From contig NC_049994.1 of the NCBI RefSeq assembly GCF_000003815.2, forward strand, positions 15,855,711 through 15,919,710: a stretch of DNA of 64,000 nucleotides. The letters run 5' to 3'. Made by a program: the position numbers and the translations under genes. Of this stretch, positions 54,201-64,000 are shown piece after piece. Source of the DNA: Branchiostoma floridae. Its lineage: Eukaryota; Chordata; Leptocardii; Amphioxiformes; Branchiostomatidae. Under the pieces are notes generated by a model. The model saw nothing but the letters and a program-made list of their open reading frames with translations. It ran no database searches and had not been told where the DNA came from. The number at the start of each line of letters is the position of its first letter. Positions within the stretch are counted from its first letter, which is position 1.

Positions 54201-56753
54201 CCGTTTCTTTGTGTATGTCAACTAAGACTTCAATAGTTGTCTTGGTTTATTTATCTGTTGCATCTATTAGTGTTTCCTTCTGTATGAAGTATGATAAAAA
54301 TGTAGCATTCACTAGCTTATACAATATTCAATACCTTATAAGGATTTCGGTACCTTCCATGGGATTCAATACCTTATAAGGAATTCTATACCTTATTAGG
54401 AGGGATATCATACCTTATTAGGAGGGATATCATACCTTATTAGGATGTGCCTGTAGGGGCAGGGCCGTGTCGAAGGACAGCACCTTCATCAGGAACGGCA
54501 GCTGACCTTTGAACTTTTCCCGCACTTTCTTTCCCAGGCAGTCCGGATGTTCGTCAATCCAGGCCTCCAGAGTCTTGTCCGTGTCAGCCACGTAACATGG
54601 CGACTTTCGGTGGGTCCCCATCCATAGCTAACAATCACATGAATCAAAATGTTATCCACATGTGTCCTCACAAACGTCCAAACACATTTGACTAGTTACT
54701 AAAATGACGTTTTGAAGAAGTGAATTTGGTAAATGCGGTTGGTGGAGTACTTTAAGTTTCTCACCTCAGCGTAGGTTGTGTCAGAGTTAAGAGAAAAGAA
54801 GTAGAGAAAAGCCGGGCTGGTACGGACTACCTGCCCCACTGAAGGCTTCACACCAGAGGCGTCGCCAAAAATTGGCATTTCTGAAGATTTTGAAATCGCG
54901 CCTCAGCGTACATTGTTTTTGGGTTGAGATAAAAGCCGAGCTGGTACGGGCCGTGTCTGTCTATGGGTTTAGAGAAAAGCCGGACTGGTAGGGGCTGAAC
55001 TAGTACAGGCAAGCAGGAGCCGCGCCACTTCTAACTCTAGTGACTCAACGTCTTCCTTAACACTACACCATTAGAATCAACCCATTGGCGCTGCCTAAAA
55101 GTAAACCTTTCCGAAAGTTTCCAAAGACGTTAACGTTTCTTACCTCAGCGTAGGTTGTTTCTGAGTTGAGGGAAAACCCGGACTGGTACGGGCTGGACTC
55201 CAAAAGCCGCGCCACTTCGCTCTGTCGCCCTTTCTTCCCCCACAGGTACAGCTGGGTCCCGCATTTCAGGGGAAACACTGGGACAAAATAAAGGGACTTT
55301 CAAAGACTGGACACATACCGGGAGAACGCCCAGTGAAGGAAGTACAGATACCGGACACCAACAGATAATAGAGATAATTCATGTGAGGAGCGACCCAAAC
55401 TGGAATTCTACAGTTCCAACCTGTTCAAAGAGTTAACCTTACTCCACTCGAACAAATACAATTTTTTAATCATCATAAGTTTCAGTCAGAATGTACAGTG
55501 TACTATATCATGTATACCTTGCAGCTTTGCGCAAAAATGAGCCTAGAATACATTTCCCTGAATTCTTTTTCATGATGTAGATGATAATTTCAGCACTTTT
55601 CGATTTCTTGCGACACGCTCACTGTGTATTAATATCCGTGACAAGTGTTTTACTCATGAATCATTGAATGTACCAAAACAGCCAATGGGAAAGGGCAATA
55701 AATAAGCATTCCATGTGGTGCGCCGCAATTACTAGACCAAAATATGACAAACTGAAATCAAGTTTCCAAAATTTTGTGTTTGATTTATGTGAACAAAATG
55801 ATATATTAGTGCATATAACATACATGTAACCATTGCATGCTCTGCTATTTTTACTTCAGCAATGTGCGCCCCCTAGCGGATGGCACAGGTATTGACATAA
55901 GAAACTTTGACCCATTTTAACCCTATATAAACGTCACGTGTAACCTTACACCAGGAAGGGGGCGTGGTTGTAATCTGACTCCAGATTAACCATTCTGTTT
56001 ACATGTTGTTCGTCACGTAAAGATGAATGCGCTCGTGTTTCAACCCTAACCACCTGTGTGTTCTATACGCGCTAAATTTTTGCCCTGCGATGTTCAGAGA
56101 TCAAAAGGCGACCGCCGATATTGAAGGATCTTCCGTGCCCTTTTCCGGATCCGGCACAAGATAGCTAAATTTTGTACCAACCGTCTACTTCTGTGCTAAG
56201 GTGACCCTCAATATCCTATCAAAAGCGACTCAAACCAAAAGGCCTGTGAGATACGAATTATTTATACGCAAACTCCAGCGAAAATTAATCAAAACGCGCC
56301 TTCCCTACGTGCTAGTTCGCGTGAATTTGGACTTTGGAGCCCCAAGCGACTACCTGACCTTTTGGCAGTCATATGCAGGAAAGTAACAAAGCTGCATGTT
56401 ATAAAGATGAATCATTTCTATTCAACTGACACCGCAAATCACCGTGTGATATTGCATGCGCGAAAGAGAATGTACAGTATTTGATAGTAGGGGCGCTCTT
56501 TTCGCTAAATGAAGCATTGCAAGGCTAAGGTCAGGACGTAGAGAAGCGTCGAATACCATCGATTCTAAAGGTGAATGAATATCCGCAAATAACAAAGCCG
56601 ACAGAATTCTGCTATTGTTGTTTTCACTGATGTGGTGTGGGTAAAATCATCGCACGTTCTATCGGTGCGGAAATAGTCTTATGGAACTTCATACAGGGAA
56701 AATGGTGTGAGAAGCTCTGGGCATTGTACGCACACACCTTTCGCTTCCGCCAT
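50837..56753 (-). CDS. MPI: Mannose-6-phosphate isomerase (phosphomannose isomerase)
   Basis: Nine exons give 426 aa (human about 423): 56738-56753, 55144-55277, 54436-54627, 53957-54098, 53225-53419, 52558-52722, 52107-52212, 51576-51690, 50837-51052. The tiny first exon encodes MAEAK and joins in phase to [17 protein letters not shown]. The enzyme interconverts fructose-6-P and mannose-6-P in the cytosol, feeding GDP-mannose for glycosylation. Zinc ligands are visible: Gln109 and His111 in QAHPNK, Glu136 in HKPE, His276 in NEAHAY. The segment after DNVV, normally RAGLT in bacteria to man, reads CGGLT, so the conserved active-site Arg295 is Cys. The C terminus [10 protein letters not shown] matches the family. 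Decoy copies of exon 2 and of the exon 3 donor lie in the introns. Confidence 0.95.
51155..51288. repeat. (GA)n and (CA)n microsatellites
   Basis: A purine-rich (GA) tract (51155-51215) runs into about 33 CA units (51221-51287), in the last intron of MPI. Minus-strand Met-Cys-Val open frames here are repeat translations. Confidence 0.97.
54300..54445 (-). repeat. Tandem copies of the MPI exon 3 splice donor
   Basis: The real donor reads (minus strand) CCTAATAAG/GTATGATAT. The 22-bp unit is repeated twice more immediately downstream (54387-54435) and looser versions (CTTATAAGGTAT) occur twice further on. Each copy contains a plausible 5' splice site. Confidence 0.85.
54760..55045 (-). repeat. 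Partial copies of the MPI exon 2 3' edge
   Basis: Three decayed repeats of the exon 2 end lie downstream in intron 2. Each keeps parts of GCCGGACTGGTACGGGCTG-like sequence and one (about 54763) keeps ACCTCAGCGTAGGTTGT with a matching donor. Confidence 0.8.
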
Positions 56754-57361
56754 GATAGATCCAGAGAGAGCGTGACTTTCAAATCAAAGGTCATTTGTAT
56801 ATTATAATATTACGTCACTGCCATAGTGAAAGTTCTGTTTCAATAATGTGTGTGTGTGTGTTTATGCATGTTAACATTACAATGTATGTGTGTGTCTGTG
56901 TGATCGGGTGACGGTGTCTGTGTGCTTGTTAGTGAGTGTGCGATCATGTTGCTGTCTGTGTGCGTCTAGACGTCTGTAAGCATGCGGCACCTCTGTTTGC
57001 GTTTGAAAACAAACAAGCTAATTTCATTATCATTATTGTATTACCATTAAACGTTAACGTTACGTTTATATAAATGAAAACTTTCTACGTAAAGTTAACG
57101 TTAGTTACGTTTCTTACAACAGATATAATTGCTTCGATTTCAAACGAATGCGTCTTTGAATCGTTCTTTTAGCCGACCTGTATGACCATACCTCACTATT
57201 GTAGTATTTTTCACCTGCGTGTTTTACAACACCCCATCCCCTTCCCTCCCTAGCATGACATCGGTAGGCGCACCTACCCATCTTCCCATCAGCCCAAGCG
57301 ATTTGTCGGATTTTACGACAGTTTCCAGCCCGCCCGGTTTGCGGCATCCATCAGATCCATC
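56754..57361. promoter_or_regulatory. Candidate divergent promoter region, MPI / PP1-inhibitor-like gene
   Basis: About 600 bp separate the MPI start (minus) from the next gene start (plus). No TATA box is evident. The interval includes a short TG-rich stretch (56846-56860) and tandem AACGTTA motifs at 57050-57106. A shared promoter is an inference from head-to-head spacing. Confidence 0.35.
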
Positions 57362-57482
57362 ATGGCGGCGCTTCACGATCCGGACAAGCAACCGCGCCGA
57401 GGAATTCTCAAGAAAACTTCGAGTAAAGGAAGTTTCGACGCCCCGCCCGAGTTCAGGACGCCCGTGCCGGAAGCCCAGCCCA
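57362..57482 (+). CDS. Probable first coding exon of a protein phosphatase inhibitor-2-like gene
   Basis: ATG (context CATCATGG) opens a frame of 40 codons plus one base to a consensus donor (CAGCCCAG/GTAAGA). The peptide begins MAALHDPDKQPRRGILKKTS. An N-terminal K/R-GILK motif close to the start is the PP1-docking signature of inhibitor-2 (PPP1R2), which binds and restrains protein phosphatase 1. The later signature of that family (a KWDEMN-type motif) is not found before 64000, so the remaining exons would lie beyond the window. GILK-type motifs also occur in other PP1 partners. Confidence 0.45.
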
Positions 57483-60478
57483 GGTAAGACCGTTGGTACC
57501 AGTCTTGCCACCGTACTTTCTTCGCAATCCGCCCGTACGCACACTGACATGCCTTGCGTCGGAGCTCCGGAGAGCCAGCCCCCCTAAAAATCCGCTAAGT
57601 TTTGGTTCAGTGAATCTCCGACTCGGGTGACAGTGGACCATTCTAGCTTCATTCAGTGCCGCTCTTGCGTTCGACTGCTCTTCTGAATGTGTAGAAAAAC
57701 ATCGCTTTGTAGCGAGATAACTTTTACAAACAAAAACCGTTCCCCTCGAAATATTTTCGAACTTCCCCGTTTCCTCATAAGAGATTATGACATTTCTATG
57801 TTGTTCTTTCCCAAAGATGATTTAAGACTTCATTTGCTTACGCTTCTATATATCCAACCGTTGCTGTATTTAGACTTTCTCGTTCTTTCTATAGAACTGG
57901 CAAAGAGCAGATGTCAGTAGCTCTTGCCCTTGGTTTCATGCCAATAAAAATAACGGTATACATGTAGCAGGATATGTAGTACATGTACAAGTGCACGTAC
58001 AAAGTCAGAGCTGTCAGTTTTCTCAGTGTACAGGAATCAGAGCTTCTCTCCCAAATTGTTGTTCTCTATAAGCATCTCACCTTAGTTAAAAGCCGAATCC
58101 AGAATAAATGTGAGGTTAAATAAACACGAATTGACAAAAATATACATTTGGTGATGAACCTATCATATACCAGCTTTCACACAATGTGTTTTGTATAATT
58201 GTAATCAAGGAGGTACCTCCTTGTTGTAATGGAAAATGTTTATAGATTTATTAGGGATTTAAGGATATAAATACTATAATCTGTGTCTTTAAGTTACAAA
58301 CATAAAGGTATTATTGTTTACTAATATAAGGCGTACCCTTGACATGACTTCAGAAATAAATAAAACCCTTGATTTATCATTTAATAGGTTCTGTACACAG
58401 AATTTTCTATGCAAAGGTTGAGTGCACCAATGCACCTGTTTCCCCCAAATTAACCCCATTGTATTGCTTCTGTTGCAATTCCAATGGTATAGAAAAAAGG
58501 AAAATTTGGAGCACAGGTGGTAGGGTGAGCATTGTTTGCTACATGTCAGTTTGCCCAGTATGCAATTGTGTACATGTATTACACAAGACCATGTGTGAGT
58601 GACCTTTGTTCTTGACCAAGGATCACCAGATTTGGCAACATGAACATGCGTCCAGACAGTGGCAATGTGAAATATTCTGTGTCAATTTCTCCTCGTAAAT
58701 ATCAGGCTATTTTGTCTCTATTTTCATTTGGATTGCAGGTATCCCTCAATAGAATATGTTTGGATCAAGGTAACATCATTCATGTTATTGATAACATTCA
58801 TTTAAAATTCCAAGGATATTGCTTTATCCTGAACACACATTTCATAATCTTATGAAACATGCAACTTCCATTTCCAACTGTCTTTTGTCCATCGTCAATC
58901 TCTCAATTTGTGACTATTTTGATACGATATTTAAAAGCTCTCACTGAGAGTTTCAGTGCAATTTTTTTTCATAACATTTGTGAAAGTAGCATTTATGCGC
59001 TTCTTCTTTCCTATGGGATTACTCAGTATATAATATAGTGAAATGAATAAGACGTTGTTTCTAAAAGCTCTGCGATAAAGGCATGTATCTATCAATCATC
59101 CAATACAGTTGCTTTTGACTTGAGTGAAGCGCAATAGCTACGCAGGCATTCGTTTTTGGCTGGTTATATTACATTGACTTGCCTGTCACAGCTAAGCCAT
59201 GAATGTTTATCTACAAATTGCAGCTACGAGTAAGTAATAAAGGAGCCCTTTTGGAACTCCATGGCCTTCCAAATTTCATTTGCAATGGCACTTGTGTTCA
59301 AATAAAGAAGCAATGTTGCACTGCAGATCAAGATAAATCCGTCTGAGACTCTGAGCGAAAGTCTGTACCTTGTAAGCTTTAAACTTAAAAGTGAGTTTAG
59401 TCAGAGTCAAGTTTTCATCACACCCCTCTGTTTTAATTTTGAGGCCTTACAGTCATTGCTTGAAGAAGAGTGTCTGATGAACCTCTTCAACGAGGCCTTG
59501 CTAAATGATAAATCTTTACTGATAAGTTCAGTTCAGTTCATCCATCTGGTGACATTATGAAGTCCCTGAAAAAACTTAACTCTAGATACTTATAAATTAA
59601 AATTTCCTATAAATAATATATACCTTTAATTGCTCTGTATGAAGAGATCCTACTGCATTTGGTATGTCGGGCTCTTCAGCCTTTTTACTAAGCTCGTTCC
59701 ATGGCTAATAATCAGTCTAACTGAGACTAACAGTACCGTGGTTCACTGGGCTCAACACTGTATACGTAACTGCTAGCCAGCCCTAACCCCTGCTGAGTTG
59801 ACCAGGGTGTTTGGCTGGGTTGGTAAAAGGTGGAAGTGTCCTAATGCCCTGCATTGAATGATCTGTATTCATCTACTCTCATGTAGCTGACATATAAATA
59901 ATTGCCATTCGGCGTAACACACCAGTTTCGCAGGCATACTGCGACAGAAGCTGGTTATATGAATAAATGAATGAATGAATATTGCACTGAACGACCTGTC
60001 ATACCTAACCTTTGCACATATACTAGTAAGTTAATTGTAAATGTTTCAAAGCTCCTTCTGTACTTTGTGGCAACGATTCGATTCAACTCAACAAGTTATC
60101 TTAGCTGGTTACTTCCTTGAACTTGAAGACTTCAACACTTCCTGACATTGACAAATGGGATCAACAGTAGCCCTTTGTGGTCTGGTTGTGTTTGTGACTT
60201 TGCTTTGAAAAATAGAAGCAACCACCTTTAGGTACCAACACGTCTGTTTTTGTTCGTTGTTGTGTGTTTGTCTGCCAATGTTAGATTGTTTGAACAAGTT
60301 TTTTCTAAGAAAAAGGGGGCAAGGCCAACAATATTGTTGAGATAGGAGAGAAGCCAGGCAAAGGGTAGTGGTGCAAAAGGTGAATTGTATATTCATAGCA
60401 TCTATATGTATTGTAGGTTTGGACCAAGAATATGGTTATATGATGCGTTTATGAAGGTTAGACATCTAGGTAAGCAAT

Positions 60479-60682
60479 ATTCAAATACAATTCAATCTCT
60501 ACAACTGGATAAAAAAACGGATATTTACTTCCGGACGTTTCTGTAGCTGTCCTTGCATGGAATTGTCCTGCTAGCTCATTCTAGTGACGCTGAAGAAGAG
60601 TGATGGATGTCACTCGAAACGTCTGGAATTAAATATCCGTTTTTATCCAGTTGTACTTGTAGAGATTGAATTGTATTTGAAT
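60479..60682. mobile_element. Fold-back element with ~62-bp TIRs
   Basis: Left arm ATTCAAATACAATTCAATCT through ACGGATATTT to GGACGTTT; right arm is its inverse. The centre contains GTGACGCTGAAGAAGAGTGA and a short hairpin. Right-half relics occur at about 31940-32053 and a short central piece at 50725-50785. Confidence 0.85.
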
Positions 60683-61344
60683 TGTTGTATGATGAATTGA
60701 TGATATATTTTGGAATGACTACTACATGTAGTACTTGGTTCCTTGAATGGGAGAAGTGTGCTACTGGTTTGCAGGATATTGACAGTAGCATACACACTCC
60801 TACATATAGGCCGGCTTCACTCCTCTGCCAGCTTTTGATATTATCTTATGCTACCATAGAATCTGCTTGGAGATTGATTGACAACATGAATTTTAGTAAT
60901 CTTAACATCTGCAATTTATTTGATACAAGGAATCAAATCATGAAGAAAATAGAGTATCAGATTCACTCCAATGGCTCTGATTAAAAGAAAATGACTTACA
61001 ATATTCAAATTTGTTAAAGTGGAGCATTTTGCATGATTTGCCTCCAAAGTTTGTAACTTTAATAATCAAGTGATAAGTAATGCTTCCGCCTGTGTCTGTA
61101 AACCCAATTTGCAGAAAGTATTAGCCAATTTCTTGGAAGTTGTGTGCGTATGTTCCAAGATCCTTCCAATGAATATATGATATAATCTGCACATGTTCAT
61201 GAATGCCAATGGAAAGTTTAGAATGAAGGAACATATTCAGAATACAAATTCTGTAATACTATGTAATAGGAAAAATTCATGGAAGTTTATGTAACATTTT
61301 TTCCTAAACTAGATTCGAACAATGTGATATTGGCAGGATTCATT

Positions 61345-61765
61345 GTGAGTGAGTGAGTGAGTGATGAGTGAGTGATGAGTGAGTGAGTGAGTGAGAGTGA
61401 GTGAGTGAGTGATGAGTGAGTGAGTGAGTGATGAGTGAGTGAGAGTGATGAGTGAGTGAGTGAGTGAGTGAGAGTGAGTGAGTGATGAGTGAGTGAGTGA
61501 GTGTGTGAGTGAGTGAGTGAGTGAGTGAGCGAGCGTGCGAGCGAGTGTGTGTGTGAGTGAGTGAGTGAGTGAGTGAGTGAGTGTGAGTGAGTGAGTGAGT
61601 GAGTGTGTGTATGAGTGAGTGAGTGAGTGTGAGTGAGTGTGTGAGTGAGTGAGTGAGTGTGTGTGTGAGTGAGTGTGTGAGTGAGTGAGTGTGTGTGAGT
61701 GAGTGAGTGAGTGTGTGAGTGAGTGAGTGAGTGAGTGAGTGAGTGAGTGAGTGTGTGAGCAAGCG
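61345..61765. repeat. (TGAG)n microsatellite
   Basis: About 420 bp of GTGAG units with TGATGAG and GTGTGAG interruptions. The 140-codon minus-strand frame is a translation of this repeat. Confidence 0.97.
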
Positions 61766-62089
61766 AGTGAATTATCAGAAAACGTTCTGGAAATTTGAAG
61801 TTTCTACCTTTATTTGGAATGATTTGTTACAATAGTTACTTGTAACAAGAATTGTTATGATCATATTCTTTATAGTTAGATGATCAACCTGTATTTTTAC
61901 AATATTTGTAATGATGAGTACATTACTATGCTACGTGTATGCTACAGGAAGAGCAACATGTCCGCTATGCGGCCAGCATAAAGCCTCCTGATCATCTTCT
62001 CTCTGATAACTAGCTGAGATGCAGACACATCTGCTACAATACCCATTAGAGGCTACCCCTTAATACCGATCGATCCCTTGAGGTGTTAA

Positions 62090-62324
62090 CCCTTAAACTG
62101 CCAGAGTTTCAGCCCTATAAAATGCTATCAGTGCCAGGGTTGGCTGCTGACATCCAAAAAGAAACCCCCGAACAAGGCTGAAGTCCCTAACTTCCCTGGT
62201 TCGTGTGCTACATGCACGCAAAGCTGCTACTTCGGGGGAATATGCTATCCCGGATATATTCGGGCACGGCACACAGGGCATGTATATGTGTGCCGGATAT
62301 ATCGGGGTTTGGCAGTTTAAGGCC
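62090..62324. mobile_element. piggyBac-like MITE
   Basis: Inverted ends CCCTTAAACTGCC and GGCAGTTTAAGG; the left end is preceded directly by TTAA (62086-62089) and the right is followed by CTAA, a one-base decay of TTAA. The CCC start and TTAA target fit piggyBac elements. Interior has paired TATCCCGGATATATTCGG/CCGGATATATCGG-type arms. Confidence 0.65.
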
Positions 62325-62554
62325 CTAATTTCTAAAAACTTGAAACCCAAGAGTGAAATTTTCCAAGAAAGCTCTAGCACCTCCTTTCTTTCTGTTTCTG
62401 TGTAAATCCAAGGATGAAGGTGTGTTGCGCCAAAGGGCAGTTGTACTGCCTATATAGATCAAGGAGCTTTCATCATGTTGAAAGCTGCATGTAGAGATAT
62501 CTGATAGATAAAGTGAAAGAGCAAAGAGAGCCAAGGCTGAAATTCAACACTCAA

Positions 62555-62772
62555 TACTGTAAATGCAGAAATGTTCGCGGTGGATTAATATTCGCGGTTT
62601 TCGCGGCGACCACTTCACCGCGAACTTAAAACCACCGCGAACATTTTCCTATTATTGTATTTGATTTTGACTGCAGTCTATGGTGTTACCGCGAAATTAA
62701 AGCCACCGCGAAAAGTCATTTTTCCCGCTACCGCGAAATTTAGTCCCCGCGAACTTTAAGGCATTTACAGTA
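62555..62772. mobile_element. MITE, TACTGTAAATGC family, copy 2
   Basis: Ends TACTGTAAATGCAGAAATG and GCATTTACAGTA inverted, with internal TTCGCGG/CCGCGAA arms. Closest to the copy at 22855-23066. Confidence 0.88.
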
Positions 62773-63010
62773 CTTTCACAGGGCTTTAGACTGAAGACTA
62801 CTGCATGGCATGATTTATTGAAGGCAAAACTAAGGCTTTTCCTTGGTTGTGGGGGAACTTAAAGTTAAAGTGGGGTTGATGCACATGCATGGCTAGCTGT
62901 GTTGACATTTAGAAATTCACAATGTTATGTTTATTCTCTTAATACATCCTCAAGCTACAACCTTATTCTCTTTCTTTAGAAACATCATTACAGTAAGTGC
63001 ACTTTAGTAA

Positions 63011-63222
63011 TACTGTAAATGCATTTAAATTTGCAGGGATTTAATTCAGCGAGTTAGCGGGAAAGTGGAGTGTTCGCGGTGGTTTTAAGTTTGCAGTAGT
63101 GCCATAGACTGTAGTCACATACCATAATAGAAAATATTTGCGGTGGTTTTAAGTTTGCGGTAAGACTGCCTCGCGAAAGTTGCCAACATGAAACCACCAC
63201 GAACATTCAGGCATTTACAGTA
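63011..63222. mobile_element. MITE, TACTGTAAATGC family, copy 3
   Basis: Same ends (TACTGTAAATGCATTTAAAT ... GGCATTTACAGTA) but a more diverged interior in which the arms appear in the opposite order. Confidence 0.8.
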
Positions 63223-63825
63223 CACTACAGTAACAGTAACTATTTTCTTAGCTTTCCTGAATCTGTGGCTTGTCTGTCTTCACCTCAAATTTGTGTTGTT
63301 TAGACAAGCAAGTGCTTACAAATGACATCACTCCCTTGGCATGTCAGCAACCCTAATAGATCCAGTCAAGACGTCTTGGTACTTTCTTAAGGGCCCTCTT
63401 GTCAGGCCTAGCCTTAAAGTTCTAAAGACCTTTCTGGTGGGATTTAGGTGCCTAAACCGGAAATATTCTATTAAAATTTTGCTTATTGATGATAAGGAAA
63501 TAATGTTTCCATTCATATTTTTGTTATTCTATCACATTTCAAGTATTTACATTTGCCTTAATAGATAGCCATTATCAATGAAGACTACCAGTCCTGTATA
63601 TTATATCTTGTACTGGTGTAGTTGTTTTCAATGGAACACAAGAGGGTTTTCTATTATGAAGGCACATCTACACCAAAACGTCAACTCAACCCAGGCTAGT
63701 TTTTCTTTACTTTTTATCCCAAGGGGTTGAAGTTTTGTTTTTGCATGTCTATTTACTAGTATGTGTGTGTTTGTGTGTGTGTGTGCATGTCTGTATGTGC
63801 ACAACTACAAGGCACATCTACTGGT

Positions 63826-63998
63826 ACTCTCCAAGCAGATCCTACGGTAGCATTTGCTAGTATCAAAAGCTGGCAGAGGAGTGAAGCCGGCTTAGGAGTG
63901 TGTTTCGCTACCGGCAAATGGACGCCTCTTGGCTGACTACACTGGCTTCAGCCAGTTTGGTACTATCTTATGCCATTGTAGGATCTGCTTGGAGATTA
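63826..63998. mobile_element. MITE, CTCCAAGCAGATCC family, at the window end
   Basis: Ends CTCCAAGCAGATCCTACGGT and its inverse (GTAGGATCTGCTTGGAG). Internal AGCTGGCAGAGGAGTGAAGC is shared with the copies at 22.5 and 60.8 kb. Confidence 0.8.
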
Positions 63999-64000
63999 AT

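Larger units (their letters stand above)
57483..64000. other. Intronic or intergenic DNA rich in MITEs and simple repeats
   Basis: No further coding exon is recognised. Elements visible: fold-back element (60479-60682), half MITE (about 60820-60885), TGAG microsatellite (61345-61765), piggyBac-like MITE (62090-62324), two TACTGTAAATGC MITEs and the CTCCAAGCAGAT MITE at the end. The long A+T-rich stretches 57.9-60.4 kb show nothing specific. Confidence 0.6.

Noticed and set aside
57237-57587. 117-codon frame from ATG 57257 on the plus strand
   Set aside because: It uses a different frame from the GILK-containing exon and has no recognisable motif; the exon from 57362 with its donor is the better model, though not certain.
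60585-60640. Hammerhead-like core CTGAAGA ... CGAAAC in the fold-back element
   Set aside because: The canonical CTGATGA is not met, GTC follows GAAAC with no room for stem III, and the bases before CTGAAGA do not pair with those after GTC to make stem I.
61340-61762. 140-codon Ser-Leu-Thr-His frame
   Set aside because: It is a translation of the TGAG microsatellite.
1-64000. CRISPR arrays, bacterial operons or prophage
   Set aside because: All genes are intron-bearing animal genes; the regular repeats are minisatellites or satellites without spacer structure.

Overview
The window is eukaryotic. It has intron-rich genes with canonical GT-AG junctions, assembly gaps (216-437, 12333-12536), a non-LTR retrotransposon and very many short inverted-repeat (MITE-type) elements. 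The multi-exon mannose-6-phosphate isomerase, the tandem NHL-repeat genes and the repeat style best fit a lancelet (Branchiostoma, cephalochordate). The organism is inferred from character, not from a database match.

Region 1 (about 0.6-21.9 kb, + strand) is a tandem array of three near-complete genes and one broken gene. Each encodes a single-pass membrane protein with a long, acidic, repeat-rich N-terminal region, one transmembrane exon that is always exactly 110 bp, a variable Thr/Pro-rich linker, and a C-terminal NHL beta-propeller exon. The N-terminal regions carry NPxY-type motifs and PYAxxY(Q/M)ED-type repeats. I propose a type II topology: cytoplasmic tail with endocytic or PTB-docking motifs, extracellular propeller. 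Intron phases agree across copies (1-0-1). Intergenic DNA was duplicated with the genes, giving a unit of about 8 kb, and carries a 58/39-bp minisatellite and a hAT-type MITE with an 8-bp target duplication.

Region 2 (about 23.4-47.8 kb) holds two convergent nine-exon genes with identical exon phases and nearly identical exon sizes. They encode paralogous proteins of about 540 residues with roughly 12 hydrophobic segments and histidine clusters, from a family I do not recognise. The minus-strand copy has a 162-bp satellite with a 1.03-kb higher-order period in one intron and a 5.8-kb L1/Tx1-like retrotransposon in intron 1.

Region 3 (50.8-56.8 kb, - strand) is a complete nine-exon mannose-6-phosphate isomerase gene (426 aa). 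The zinc ligands are present, but the usually invariant active-site Arg is Cys295. Divergent to it, at 57.36 kb on +, is a probable first exon of a protein phosphatase inhibitor-2-like gene. The rest of the window, to 64 kb, is intronic or intergenic DNA rich in MITEs and simple repeats.

A recurring pattern is that exon edges together with their splice sites have been duplicated into the adjoining intron. This is seen in an NHL gene, in the 12-TM gene (two exons) and in MPI (two exons). All gene models were assembled by hand from splice sites and reading phase.
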